From contig JACKJA010000002.1 in NCBI GenBank assembly GCA_020638175.1, positions 1,798,001 through 1,862,000 on the forward strand: a stretch of DNA of 64,000 nt, written 5' to 3'. The position numbers and the translations under genes are program-made. Each line of letters opens with the position of its first letter. Position 1 is the first letter of the stretch. This document shows, piece after piece, positions 43,377 through 52,262 of this stretch. Below the pieces are notes generated by a model. That model was not told the DNA's origin. It saw only the letters and a list, made by a program, of their open reading frames with translations, and made no database searches. Source of the stretch: Rhodospirillales bacterium (GTDB lineage Bacteria > Pseudomonadota > Alphaproteobacteria > Micavibrionales > Micavibrionaceae).

Positions 43377-44164
43377 TCCTTCAACCCATGCTTTGCCAGC
43401 AAGCGGTCCAGCGTGCCGTCGCGTTTCATTTCTTCCATCACAACATTGATGTTAACACGCAGATTTTCACTGTCCTCGGCAAAGAACAGCCGCACCGACG
43501 CCGGCACCAGTGATTTATCAGTCACCTGCTGGAGCGTGCCGGGATTGGCCTGCTCATACGCCTTGGCCGCCAACGAAGACAACACGACAAAATCCGCCTT
43601 CTTCGTCTGGACATCCATAAACATGTTTGACGGCGGCACCCCCATCGGCAACATATTCAGCTTCGCCTTCGGGAACAGCTTGGGCACATAGATCCCCCCC
43701 AGTTCGCCATCCATCCCGACAAAGGTATATTGCGGGTCGTTGAGCTGGTCCAGCGCCGTAATCCCGGACAGGTCCGCCCCTATATCAGCGTAAATATTGA
43801 TAGGATCTTCAGCGATAAAAGTCCCCGGCAGCCCCTTCATCATCGTCGAGGGAAACGATAGCAGCGGCGAACAGATCATATCGTAATGCCCGACTTTCAT
43901 ATCTTCGAACATCGTCGCAAAACTTGAAATCTCGGTATATTTGACCTTCATCCCCGTCCGCAGGGCAATCTCATCAAACAGGTCGGCGGTAAACCCCGTC
44001 GGCTTACCATCCGGGCCATAGCCAAAAATCGACCCCAGAACATATACGCCGCAATTAATCTCCTGCTTTTTCTGAATACGTTCAAACGCCTTATCCTCGG
44101 CTAATGAATAGGACGTCACAAACAACACAAAAACAAAGAGCAAAAAGCCCGAAATTCTTTTCAT
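43373..44164 (-). CDS. Periplasmic solute-binding protein (SBP family 3)
   Basis: A 263-residue amino-acid-type binding protein. A Sec signal peptide (ending SYSLAED, cleavage near residue 22) precedes INCGVYVLGSIFGYGPDGKP, GFTADLFDEIALRTGMKVKY and KVGHYDMICSPLLS, the usual lobe pattern. Ligand unknown; no permease is nearby. GAGAGG is 6 bases before the ATG at 44164. It overlaps the grpE stop by four bases and is divergent from dnaK over 283 bases that hold no confident promoter. Confidence 0.88.
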   Translation of the reverse strand: MKRISGFLLFVFVLFVTSYSLAEDKAFERIQKKQEINCGVYVLGSIFGYGPDGKPTGFTADLFDEIALRTGMKVKYTEISSFATMFEDMKVGHYDMICSPLLSFPSTMMKGLPGTFIAEDPINIYADIGADLSGITALDQLNDPQYTFVGMDGELGGIYVPKLFPKAKLNMLPMGVPPSNMFMDVQTKKADFVVLSSLAAKAYEQANPGTLQQVTDKSLVPASVRLFFAEDSENLRVNINVVMEEMKRDGTLDRLLAKHGLKD

Positions 44165-44447
44165 AGAAAACCTCTCATACAATGACTATATGTTAGCTAT
44201 ACAGCTTGAGGCTTAGGCCGTCACCATCAAAAACTTCTGATCCATTCGCACTTTCCTCCCGTATAAAAAAATGACGCGCCAATGGCTTGCCAAATATTGG
44301 GGGTTTTTGGTATGTCGAGACTCGCATTCGCGGACCGGTGTGCTATATTCGCTTTCTAAATACTGAGATGTGAGTGCAACCAAAGGGAATCATGACGGTG
44401 CCTAACACTGGGCCGTCTAGTTAATTTGCCAATGAAAGGAAATAAAT

Positions 44448-46367
44448 ATGAGTAAAGTCATCGGTATCGACCTCGGTACAACCAACTCCTGTGTTGCCGT
44501 TATGGACGGCAAAGAACCCAAAGTTATTGAGAACAGTGAAGGCGCCCGGACAACCCCGTCCATGATCGCCTTTACCAAAGACGGCGAACGCATCGTCGGC
44601 CAGCCCGCCAAACGGCAGGCTGTGACCAACCCCGACGGCACGCTGTACGCCATCAAGCGTCTGATCGGACGTCGCTTCAAAGACAAAGAAGTGCAGGATA
44701 TGAAATCCAAAGCCCCGTTCCACATCGTCGAAGGCGACAATGGTGACGCATGGGTCGAAGTCGACGGCGAAAAAATGGCCCCGTCCCAGATTTCAGCCAT
44801 GGTTTTGAAAAAGCTGAAGGAAGACGCCGAAAGTCATCTGGGCACAAGCATATCGCAGGCCGTAATCACCGTTCCGGCTTACTTCAACGACTCACAGCGT
44901 CAGGCCACCAAAGACGCCGGTAAAATCGCCGGTCTGGAAGTCCTGCGGATTATCAACGAACCGACCGCTGCGGCGCTGGCCTACGGTCTGGACAAAAGAA
45001 ACTCCGGCATCATCGCGGTTTACGACCTTGGGGGTGGGACATTCGATATCTCCATTCTTGAAATCGGCGATGGCGTGTTCGAAGTGAAATCCACCAACGG
45101 GGATACCTTCCTCGGCGGGGAAGATTTCGACTTGCGGATTATCGACTATCTGGCCGATGAGTTCAAAAAGGAACAGGGCATCGACCTGCGTCAGGACAAA
45201 CTGGCGCTGCAACGTCTGAAGGAAGCCGCTGAGAAAGCAAAAATCGAGCTGTCTTCTACATCTCAGACCGAAGTCAACCTGCCGTTCATCACGGCGGATG
45301 CCTCTGGCCCGAAACACCTGAACATCAAGATGTCGCGGGCAAAACTGGAAAGCCTCGTCGACGACCTGATTAAACGGACAGTCGAGCCTTGCAAGGCAGC
45401 CCTGAAAGATGCGGGCCTGAAACCGTCCGACATTGACGATGTTGTTCTGGTCGGCGGGATGACCCGCATGCCGAAAGTCATCGAAACAGTGAAGGAATTC
45501 TTTGGCAAGGAACCGCACAAAGGCGTGAACCCGGATGAAGTCGTCGCCAACGGCGCGGCCATTCAGGGCGGCGTTCTGCAGGGCGACGTGAAGGATGTTC
45601 TGCTGCTCGATGTCACCCCGCTTTCACTGGGGATCGAAACGCTGGGCGGTGTGTTCACCCGCCTAATCGAACGCAACACGACCATCCCGACCAAAAAGTC
45701 ACAGATATTCTCGACCGCCGAAGATAACCAGAACGCCGTAACTATCCGGGTTTTCCAGGGCGAGCGGGAAATGGCCGCCGACAACAAGGCACTCGGCCAG
45801 TTCGATCTGGTTGGCATTCCACCGGCGCCGCGCGGCGTTCCGCAAGTCGAGGTCACCTTTGACATCGACGCCAACGGGATCGTGCAGGTTTCGGCCAAAG
45901 ACAAAGCCACCGGCAAGGAACAGCAAATCCGTATTCAGGCCAGTGGTGGTCTGTCCGATGCCGACATCGAACAAATGGTTCAGGATGCCGAAAGCCACGC
46001 GGAAGAAGACAAACAGCGCCGCGAATCGGTTGAAGCCCGCAATCAGGCAGAAAGCATGATCCACCAGACAGAAAAGACCCTGTCTGATCTGGGTGATGAC
46101 GTCCCGGCCGCCGATCGCGAAAAAGTCGAATCCGCAATCACGGCTTTGAAAGACGTAATGGACGGCACCGACGCTGAATCCATCCGCGAAAAAACCAATG
46201 ACCTGATGCAGGCCTCCATGGCACTGGGTGAACTGGCTTACCGCAAGGCGCAGGAAGAGGCTGCCGGCGACGATGAAAACGAGGCAGAAGAAGTCTCCGA
46301 AGCATCGGGATCCGACGAAGAAATCATTGATGCCGATTTCACCGACGCGGACGAAGATAAAAAATAA
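44448..46367 (+). CDS. dnaK: Chaperone DnaK (Hsp70)
   Basis: The 639-residue ATP-driven chaperone. It begins KVIGIDLGTTNSCVAVMDG and has VPAYFNDSQRQATKDAG, the hinge IINEPTAAALAYGLDK, VYDLGGGTFDISIL, VLVGGMTRMPKV and the substrate-domain start DVTPLSLGIETLGGVFT. The acidic C-terminus ends near EEIIDADFTDADEDKK. AAAGGA sits 7 bases before the ATG. A CIRCE element or clear sigma-32 site was not found in the leader. A hairpin and two J-domain genes follow. Confidence 0.98.
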   Translation: MSKVIGIDLGTTNSCVAVMDGKEPKVIENSEGARTTPSMIAFTKDGERIVGQPAKRQAVTNPDGTLYAIKRLIGRRFKDKEVQDMKSKAPFHIVEGDNGDAWVEVDGEKMAPSQISAMVLKKLKEDAESHLGTSISQAVITVPAYFNDSQRQATKDAGKIAGLEVLRIINEPTAAALAYGLDKRNSGIIAVYDLGGGTFDISILEIGDGVFEVKSTNGDTFLGGEDFDLRIIDYLADEFKKEQGIDLRQDKLALQRLKEAAEKAKIELSSTSQTEVNLPFITADASGPKHLNIKMSRAKLESLVDDLIKRTVEPCKAALKDAGLKPSDIDDVVLVGGMTRMPKVIETVKEFFGKEPHKGVNPDEVVANGAAIQGGVLQGDVKDVLLLDVTPLSLGIETLGGVFTRLIERNTTIPTKKSQIFSTAEDNQNAVTIRVFQGEREMAADNKALGQFDLVGIPPAPRGVPQVEVTFDIDANGIVQVSAKDKATGKEQQIRIQASGGLSDADIEQMVQDAESHAEEDKQRRESVEARNQAESMIHQTEKTLSDLGDDVPAADREKVESAITALKDVMDGTDAESIREKTNDLMQASMALGELAYRKAQEEAAGDDENEAEEVSEASGSDEEIIDADFTDADEDKK

Positions 46368-46368
46368 A

Positions 46369-46443
46369 CACAGAGGACTCGGTTTTTCACGGAGGGTTTA
46401 GAATTCCTAAAATTCTATTTCCTCCGTGAGAACCTCCTCTGTG
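46369..46443. repeat. Long stacked hairpin between dnaK and the J-domain gene
   Basis: Three nested arms pair: CACAGAGGA/TCCTCTGTG (46369-46377 with 46435-46443), TCACGGAGG/CCTCCGTGA (46387-46395 with 46421-46429) and TAGAATT/AATTCTA (46399-46405 with 46411-46417). The 75-base structure starts 2 bases after the dnaK stop. It could tune read-through, protect mRNA ends, or be an inserted palindrome. Confidence 0.85.
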
Positions 46444-46456
46444 CTCTTTGTGTTTT

Positions 46457-46825
46457 ATGATGACAAATGATAACTACGAAATTCTCGGCCTGACCCCACA
46501 AGCGAGTGCGACGGATATCCGACGCGCCTATATCCGTATGGTCAAACGCTACCACCCCGACGGCGTTCACCCGCGTTATAAGGAGCTGGCCGAACATAAA
46601 TTGCGGCAGGTCATCCTCGCCTACAAAGCGCTCTGCGATCAACATAACCAGACCTTGAGAAATCACGATCATGCCGAGACAAAGGACAAAAAAACAGTGA
46701 TACGGCCCACTCATGCAAAAAACGACAACACACTGACCTGGGGTGAATTCGCCCGGATCAGTTGGAACAGCCTCGCCGGTATTTTGAAACCGCGCACATC
46801 AGAACAGGAGGCCCGTCGTGGCTAA
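46457..46825 (+). CDS. Small J-domain protein
   Basis: A 122-residue protein with an N-terminal J domain: NYEILGLTPQASATDIRRAY, then MVKRYHPDGVHPRYKEL with the HPD motif, and ILAYKALCD. It lacks the Gly/Phe, zinc and C-terminal domains of DnaJ. The C-terminal 50 residues are basic and unrelated to known clients. Start is ATG 46457 or 46460. It overlaps the dnaJ GTG start by 8 bases, so the two are coupled and likely co-regulated with dnaK. It would stimulate DnaK ATPase. Confidence 0.85.
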   Translation: MMTNDNYEILGLTPQASATDIRRAYIRMVKRYHPDGVHPRYKELAEHKLRQVILAYKALCDQHNQTLRNHDHAETKDKKTVIRPTHAKNDNTLTWGEFARISWNSLAGILKPRTSEQEARRG

Positions 46826-47969
46826 AGACTTTTACAAAACCCTTGGCATTGATAAAAGCGCCAACGCCGATGAGATCAAAAAGGCGTACCGCAAACTGGC
46901 CCTGAAATACCACCCGGACCAGAACAAGGACGACCACGACGCCGAAGAAAAATTCAAAGAAATCAGCGAAGCCTATGACGTCCTGAAAGACGAGCAAAAA
47001 CGCGCAGCCTATGACCGCTACGGCAGCGCGGCCTTTGATGGCTCCATGGGCGGCGGCGCAGGCGGCGGTTTTGGCGGCGCGGGATTTGGCGGTGGTTTCT
47101 CCGACATTTTCGAAGACATGTTCGGCGACTTCATGGGCCGGGCAAGTGGCGGTGGCGGACGCGGCACATCCCGCGGTTCGGACATGCAATACACCATGGA
47201 AATCTCGCTGGAAGATGCCTACAAGGGCAAAGAAGCGACCATTAAAATCCCGACTCAGGAAACCTGTGACAAATGCAAGGGTTCGGGATCCAAGGAAGGC
47301 ACGCACGAAGAAACCTGCCCGACCTGTAACGGCGCGGGCCGTATGCGCGCCCAGCAGGGATTCTTTACAATCGAACGGACCTGCGCCACCTGTAACGGAC
47401 AGGGAAAAATCATCCGTGATCCATGTGATAAATGTGGCGGCGCGGGCCGCGTGCACAAAGAAAAAACCTTGCGGGTTAAAATCCCGGCTGGCGTCGATAC
47501 CGGGCGGCGCATTCGCTTGAGCGGCGAAGGCGAAGCCGGACTCCGCGGCGGCCCCAGTGGCGATCTTTATGTTCTGCTGGCGATTAAACCGCACAAGTTT
47601 TTCCGCCGGGACGGTGCCAACCTGTATGGCCGCGTGCCGATCCCGATGACCACGGCGGCGCTCGGCAGCGAGATCGAGGCCCCGACCATCGGCGGCAAAA
47701 GCACCAAGGTTAAAATTCCCGCCGGCACCCAAAGCGGCCAGCAATTCCGACTGCGTGGCAAGGGGATGCCGGTTCTGGGCAGCGAGGCCACCGGGGACAT
47801 GTATATCGAGGTCCAGGTTGAAACACCGGTCAACCTGACCAAAAAACAAAAAGAACTGCTCAAGCAACTGGACACGACAATGGGCGGCAAAGCGGCATCG
47901 ACACACTCCCCCGAATCCAGCGGTTTCCTTGGCAAGGTCAAGGAACTCTGGGACGATTTAACGGAGTAG
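46818..47969 (+). CDS. dnaJ: Chaperone DnaJ (Hsp40)
   Basis: Full-length 383-residue type I J-protein. The J domain has KYHPDQNKD with HPD. The Gly/Phe linker is GGGAGGGFGGAGFGGGF. The zinc domain holds four repeats CDKCKGSG, CPTCNGAG, CATCNGQG and CDKCGGAG, and the client-binding domain follows. GTG at 46818 is the start, with CAGGAG 7 bases upstream. It overlaps the small J-domain gene and works with DnaK and GrpE. Confidence 0.97.
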   Translation: MAKDFYKTLGIDKSANADEIKKAYRKLALKYHPDQNKDDHDAEEKFKEISEAYDVLKDEQKRAAYDRYGSAAFDGSMGGGAGGGFGGAGFGGGFSDIFEDMFGDFMGRASGGGGRGTSRGSDMQYTMEISLEDAYKGKEATIKIPTQETCDKCKGSGSKEGTHEETCPTCNGAGRMRAQQGFFTIERTCATCNGQGKIIRDPCDKCGGAGRVHKEKTLRVKIPAGVDTGRRIRLSGEGEAGLRGGPSGDLYVLLAIKPHKFFRRDGANLYGRVPIPMTTAALGSEIEAPTIGGKSTKVKIPAGTQSGQQFRLRGKGMPVLGSEATGDMYIEVQVETPVNLTKKQKELLKQLDTTMGGKAASTHSPESSGFLGKVKELWDDLTE

Positions 47970-47979
47970 CGTACCCCCT

Positions 47980-48411
47980 ATGTCTATCTGGTTTACAGCA
48001 TATTCCCTCGACGATCTCAACACAGCGCGCGGCCTGCGGGACGAGCATATCAACAAACATCTCGGCATTACCTTTACTGAAATCGGCGCTGATTACATCA
48101 AGGCCACCATGCCGGTCGATGAACGCACGGTTCAGCCCTTTGGCCTGCTGCATGGCGGTGCTTCCTGCGTGCTCTCGGAAACACTGGGCAGCGTCGCAGC
48201 ATGGATGTGCGTCGACCCGGAAAAACAGCGCGGCGTCGGCATCGAAATTAATGCCAATCATCTGCGCCCCGTCACAAAAGGATTTGTTACCGGTATTTGC
48301 AAACCCATCCATATCGGACGCACATTACATGTATGGAATACGGATATATTCACCGACGAAGGCAAACTGAACTGCACCAGCCGCCTGACCGTCGCAATCA
48401 GGGATATCTAG
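47980..48411 (+). CDS. Hotdog-fold thioesterase (PaaI-like)
   Basis: A 143-residue acyl-CoA thioesterase-type protein. The signature PFGLLHGGASCVLSETLGS contains the catalytic-loop His-Gly-Gly and the Glu that activates water, and GIEINANHLRPVTKG follows. Substrate unknown; relatives act on aromatic acyl-CoA or misloaded aryl carriers. It follows dnaJ by 10 bases. It shares its CTAG stop with the convergent gene. Confidence 0.88.
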   Translation: MSIWFTAYSLDDLNTARGLRDEHINKHLGITFTEIGADYIKATMPVDERTVQPFGLLHGGASCVLSETLGSVAAWMCVDPEKQRGVGIEINANHLRPVTKGFVTGICKPIHIGRTLHVWNTDIFTDEGKLNCTSRLTVAIRDI

Positions 48412-48755
48412 ACCCGCGGGATAAAAACCGGGAGTTTTCGTTCACAAAAATCCATCTGCCGGCTAACCCGGTATTGTTTACCGCTAAATTTAACAAACTG
48501 GGTACAGTTCGTCGTATGGGTATAGGCTTCAACATGCCCCCCGACACGCATTTTCTCGCGGTGCTTTTTACTAAGGCCTACCGCAACAACATGAGAATCG
48601 TCGTGACGTCTGAGAAGCGCAAAAGAAACAAAACTGTTCCCTTTTTTCTTGGAAACAATATCAAGAACAGTCGCCCTGAACTTTGCCGACAATTCGCCTG
48701 TACCATCGGAATTTCTATGAAAAATGTCGACGTTTCTAACCGCGTTAATAGGCAT
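48408..48755 (-). CDS. Unknown protein
   Basis: A 115-residue soluble, basic protein with internal Cys (NCTQFVKF, DFCERKLPV). AGGAG lies 11 bases before the ATG, and the amino-acid composition is natural, so it is preferred to the overlapping plus-strand frame 48297-48791. The sequence suggests a small beta-barrel, but I do not recognise it. It shares its CTAG stop with the thioesterase. Confidence 0.65.
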   Translation of the reverse strand: MPINAVRNVDIFHRNSDGTGELSAKFRATVLDIVSKKKGNSFVSFALLRRHDDSHVVAVGLSKKHREKMRVGGHVEAYTHTTNCTQFVKFSGKQYRVSRQMDFCERKLPVFIPRV

Positions 48756-48865
48756 AATTTTCGGTACTCCTGTTTTTCTGAACGAGAGTGATAACCCAAA
48801 TGATAAATTATGTCAAAAAATACCGCGTATACAAAAACGACTTTATTCCTTATAAAAGAATCGTC

Positions 48866-49702
48866 ATGAAACAAAAAACGAATATCAGAACAGCAACAGA
48901 CAGCGAAGGCGTCACCCCTCTGGCCGGCCCCATCAGCATCGGTGTGGCGGGCTGCACAGGCCGGGTTGGCGCGATTTTGGTTCGTGAATTGCTGTCCGGC
49001 CACTGGGAAGGCATGGGACTGGCGGGCGGCTCCGTAAAACCGGGATTTCCACACCCGGAAGGCGGCTTCTTCGTCACGGAAAAACCGGCAGAATTGTTTG
49101 AAGTCTCCGATCTGGTGATCGACTTCACAACGCCGGAATCGACAGCCCAGAACCTCTGGCAAGCCGCAAAATTCCATAAACCCCTCATCGTGGCAACCAC
49201 CGGCCTGTCCGCACAACAAGAAAGTGAAATCGCCGACGCCGCGCGAGAAACCCCGATCCTGTACAGCGCCAACATGAGCCTCGGCGTCAATCTCCTCAGC
49301 GCTCTGGTCGAACAGGCCGCCGCACGACTCGACACGGACTGGGACATAGAAATTCTCGAAACGCACCACAAACACAAAATCGACGCCCCGTCCGGCACGG
49401 CTCTGGCCCTTGGCAAGGCCGCCGCATCCGGACGGAAGATCGCTCTGGATGACTATGCCGTCTATAAACGGCACGGCAAAACCGGGGAACGCGTTGCCGG
49501 GGAAATCGGCTTTGCCGTCATGCGCGGCGGTGACGTTGCCGGCGAACACACGGTAAGCTTCTTCGGAGAAAGCGAACGCCTTGAACTCACCCACCGCGCT
49601 ACAGACCGCGCGATCTTCGCCCGCGGCGCCCTGCATGCCGCCCGCTGGCTATCCCGGCAAGAACCGGGCCTCTACTCCATGCGCGATGTTCTGGGGCTGT
49701 AA
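48866..49702 (+). CDS. dapB: 4-hydroxy-tetrahydrodipicolinate reductase
   Basis: An NAD(P)H reductase of the lysine/diaminopimelate pathway. The 278-residue protein shows the dinucleotide loop GVAGCTGRVGAILV, FTTPES, VATTGLS, the catalytic segment ETHHKHKIDAPSGTALALGKA (read in parts: ETHHKHKIDA, PSGTALALGKA) with His and Lys of the active site, and the late GDVAGEHTVSF. The start at 48866 is favoured because the 26 codons before it are an unlikely N-terminus; AAAGAA is upstream. Confidence 0.94.
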   Translation: MKQKTNIRTATDSEGVTPLAGPISIGVAGCTGRVGAILVRELLSGHWEGMGLAGGSVKPGFPHPEGGFFVTEKPAELFEVSDLVIDFTTPESTAQNLWQAAKFHKPLIVATTGLSAQQESEIADAARETPILYSANMSLGVNLLSALVEQAAARLDTDWDIEILETHHKHKIDAPSGTALALGKAAASGRKIALDDYAVYKRHGKTGERVAGEIGFAVMRGGDVAGEHTVSFFGESERLELTHRATDRAIFARGALHAARWLSRQEPGLYSMRDVLGL

Positions 49703-49940
49703 CCCCTGTAAGGTACAACCTTTGTTATCTTGACTTTTGTGCCCTTTTGTTGTCTTATCTACCCGTCCTCAGTGATAAAAAATTAACAAATTAACACCAT
49801 AATAAAATGGTGACACGGGGAACGAGGGGAGAGACAAAAAACGATTCTACGCTATGACTCTCCCTTTTATGAACAGGTTGTGTGAACAGGCCCGACATAG
49901 GCCTGCAATGCAAAGAGATTGAAATGGGAAGGAGACACAC

Positions 49941-50480
49941 ATGAATCATATAACCCAAACACCGCCATTGGCTGGCCGTGTAGCAACATTGGGTGACTTG
50001 GCTGCCTTGTCACGCTTTGCCAGCTTCCGCCCGGAAGAAATGCTGGGGGATGCTCTGGAAAAAATGCAGGAACATGGTTTACGCGCCGCCGGCGTTGTGA
50101 ATGCTACCGGGCAATTTTCCGGATTAATCAGCGCCGAAACCGTTATCAGAACACTGTTGCGCCAGACCGAACCGTCCCGCCGCAGCTACCCCCTGCCCCA
50201 TAACAACATTGGGTTTTTGACGGTATGGGAAGCGACAAGACCGGCCGTACACACAGCCGCGCCTAGCATGACGATCGAGCAAGCCCTCGACATGATGCTG
50301 GAATATAACATTGCCTACATGCCGGTTCTGGATCAGGGAAAATTGATTGCCATCGTCGATGTTTCAACGCTGGCGCTGCAGACCCGTCATAACCTGCATC
50401 GCGATCTGAAGCGCAAAAATGAGCAAATTCAATACCTCAGCGCCCAAAATGCAGAGCACGGCGATTACCCGATCACCTAG
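49941..50480 (+). CDS. CBS-domain protein
   Basis: A 179-residue protein with two tandem CBS motifs (about residues 30-75 and 92-140: FRPEEMLGDALEKMQEHGLR, then APSMTIEQALDMMLEYNIAY), usually an adenosyl-nucleotide or divalent-cation sensor. A C-terminal helix (DLKRKNEQIQYLSAQNAEHG) could dimerise. AAGGAG is close to the ATG. It is a lone gene; the 238 bases upstream hold no further ORF, although TTGACT at 49731 and AT-rich sequence look promoter-like. Its stop abuts the convergent ogt stop. Confidence 0.85.
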   Translation: MNHITQTPPLAGRVATLGDLAALSRFASFRPEEMLGDALEKMQEHGLRAAGVVNATGQFSGLISAETVIRTLLRQTEPSRRSYPLPHNNIGFLTVWEATRPAVHTAAPSMTIEQALDMMLEYNIAYMPVLDQGKLIAIVDVSTLALQTRHNLHRDLKRKNEQIQYLSAQNAEHGDYPIT

Positions 50481-50975
50481 CTAGGCCGCCGCGCCTTCCG
50501 CCATCAGCAGCCGCACTTTTGTTTCCGGCCCCCAATGGTAATGGCCGGTCTGGCCGTTGGCATTGACCACCCGGTGACACGGCACCAGAACGGCGACCGG
50601 ATTAGCACCAACAGCCTGCCCGACCGCACGCGCCGCCGTTGGCTTCCCAATCTGCCGGGCCAAAGCGCCATAGCTGCGCGTCTGGCCGCGGGGAATATGC
50701 AACAAAGCATCCCACACCTGTTTTTGAAACGCCGTTCCCGCGGATAAATCCAGCGGCGGCAAAGGATCCTCTCCGGCCCACGCCTTCAAAACCTGCTGCG
50801 CCACAGCGGTCATACCGGCTTGATCGTGCTGCAAAGACGCAGCCGGAAAACGGCGCGCCAAGTCATCCACGCCGTCATCAACCCCCATATAACACAGCCC
50901 CTCCCTTGTCCGGGCCAGTATAACCCGTCCCAAAGGCGGCAAATCAAAAAATCCGTATGTAATTTTCTTTTCCAT
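50481..50975 (-). CDS. ogt: Methylated-DNA--protein-cysteine methyltransferase
   Basis: Removes alkyl groups from O6 of guanine by a one-shot transfer to its own Cys. The 164-residue protein has the signature PCHRVVNANGQTGHYHWG with the acceptor Cys and helix-turn-helix Arg-finger GQTRSYGALARQIGKPTA. ATG 50975 is preferred to upstream alternatives because it clears the divergent nth start at 50997, 21 bases away. A shared control region for two repair genes is likely. Confidence 0.93.
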   Translation of the reverse strand: MEKKITYGFFDLPPLGRVILARTREGLCYMGVDDGVDDLARRFPAASLQHDQAGMTAVAQQVLKAWAGEDPLPPLDLSAGTAFQKQVWDALLHIPRGQTRSYGALARQIGKPTAARAVGQAVGANPVAVLVPCHRVVNANGQTGHYHWGPETKVRLLMAEGAAA

Positions 50976-50996
50976 GAAAACAAGATATAAAGCCCC

Positions 50997-51629
50997 ATGA
51001 CCAAAAAGCAAATCCGTGAATTTTTCAGCCGCCTGCAAGCCTTGAACCCGGAGCCCAAAGGCGAGCTCGATTACACCACCCCCTTTACCCTTCTGGTGGC
51101 CGTTGTTTTATCGGCGCAAGCCACGGACAAGGGCGTCAACAAGGCCACCCCCGCCCTGTTCGCCGCCGCCGATACGCCGGAAAAAATGCTGGCACTGGGC
51201 GAAGACAAAGTTCGCGACCGGATAAAAACCATTGGCCTGTACAAAAGCAAAGCCAAAAATATTATCGGCCTGTCGAAAATGCTGGTGGAGGACTATAACA
51301 GCCTGATCCCGCAAGACCGCGATGAACTGGTCAAGCTGCCCGGTGTAGGACGTAAAACGGCGAATGTGGTTCTAAACATCGCCTTTGGCCAGCCAACTCT
51401 GGCCGTTGACACCCATATTCACCGTATTGCTAACCGGACCGGCATGGTGAAAACCACAACACCGGAAAAAACGGAACTGGCATTGCTGAAAATCATTCCT
51501 GATGAATTCATGCGGCACGCGCATCACTGGCTGATCTTGCACGGACGCTATATCTGCAAAGCCCGCAAGCCGGAATGCGGGCAATGCCCGGTCAAAGATC
51601 TCTGCGGATATAAGGATAAAACGGCCTAG
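50997..51629 (+). CDS. nth: Endonuclease III
   Basis: A bifunctional DNA glycosylase/AP lyase for oxidised pyrimidines. The 210 residues contain the helix-hairpin-helix LPGVGRKTANVVLN, catalytic Asp in AVDTHIHRIANR and Lys in the HhH, and the C-terminal 4Fe-4S ligand set C-x6-C-x2-C-x5-C in CKARKPECGQCPVKDLC. It is divergent from ogt. Its stop shares CTAG with the next minus-strand gene. Confidence 0.96.
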   Translation: MTKKQIREFFSRLQALNPEPKGELDYTTPFTLLVAVVLSAQATDKGVNKATPALFAAADTPEKMLALGEDKVRDRIKTIGLYKSKAKNIIGLSKMLVEDYNSLIPQDRDELVKLPGVGRKTANVVLNIAFGQPTLAVDTHIHRIANRTGMVKTTTPEKTELALLKIIPDEFMRHAHHWLILHGRYICKARKPECGQCPVKDLCGYKDKTA

Positions 51630-52174
51630 CGCAAAGCCGCGAACAACTGGCCCCAGCCATGTTTTTGGGCAATCACAGAGCGTACACACCGGCCGCCATC
51701 TTCGGGCGGAGTCCTCTTTGTCTTCTGTCCCAGAACAGCCTTGGTACGTTGGCGCAGCTCATAATGCAAAACGGCATTTTTCTTGGAATCCACGTAAACA
51801 TCAACAACGCAGCCTTCCGAACGATATTGCCAAACCTGCATGGAACCTTCCTGCCGCTTGAGTTGCGGCACGTCGAGAATGTCCAAAACATCGCCGTTAC
51901 GGAGAGAAAGCAAAGACGCCGGATCATTTTGAACAAGCTTTTGCAATACGGAGACCTGATGTGAGGAAACAGAGTGACCTTCTTGTGCTTCGTTGCCTGT
52001 CGCGGCATGCGCCCGGCTAAAGGCATGGGGCACATTACAGCTTCCCACCAGAAACAGGGGCAGGCATAACGCCAGCACCAGCAACCATCTCTCACGAACA
52101 AAAGGACGCACGCAAACAAATGCGTGCCCTTTCGCCGGACATCCGTCGTCTAACCATTTAAAAACCGTAAGCAT
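51626..52174 (-). CDS. Putative lipoprotein, SmpA/OmlA-like
   Basis: A 182-residue protein. The N-terminal region WLLVLALCLPLFLVGSC gives a lipobox with Cys near residue 46, later than usual, so the true start may be the internal GTG of VRERWL. The mature part shows LLSLRNGDVLDILDVPQLKR and QVWQYRSEGCVVDVYV, the pattern of a conserved alphaproteobacterial family with an SmpA/OmlA-like fold. An outer-membrane assembly role is possible but not shown. Confidence 0.75.
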   Translation of the reverse strand: MLTVFKWLDDGCPAKGHAFVCVRPFVRERWLLVLALCLPLFLVGSCNVPHAFSRAHAATGNEAQEGHSVSSHQVSVLQKLVQNDPASLLSLRNGDVLDILDVPQLKRQEGSMQVWQYRSEGCVVDVYVDSKKNAVLHYELRQRTKAVLGQKTKRTPPEDGGRCVRSVIAQKHGWGQLFAALR

Positions 52175-52262
52175 GTTAATTGGAAAACCATCGGCTTTCG
52201 GCGGCCTAAGTGATGAGGCCGCCGCCGTATAACGGGTTTTCCTGAAGCACCCTTCTTTTTAT

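Noticed and set aside
44183..44447. Possible heat-shock promoter before dnaK (TTGCCA at 44287, TATATT near 44344)
   Set aside because: No spacing fits sigma-70 or sigma-32 well and no CIRCE element is present, so it is not listed as a feature.
48297..48791. Plus-strand frame of 164 residues overlapping the thioesterase end and the gene at 48408
   Set aside because: The composition is unnatural (many Arg, His, Pro and Lys), it has no ribosome-binding site, and the opposite-strand gene has a better one.
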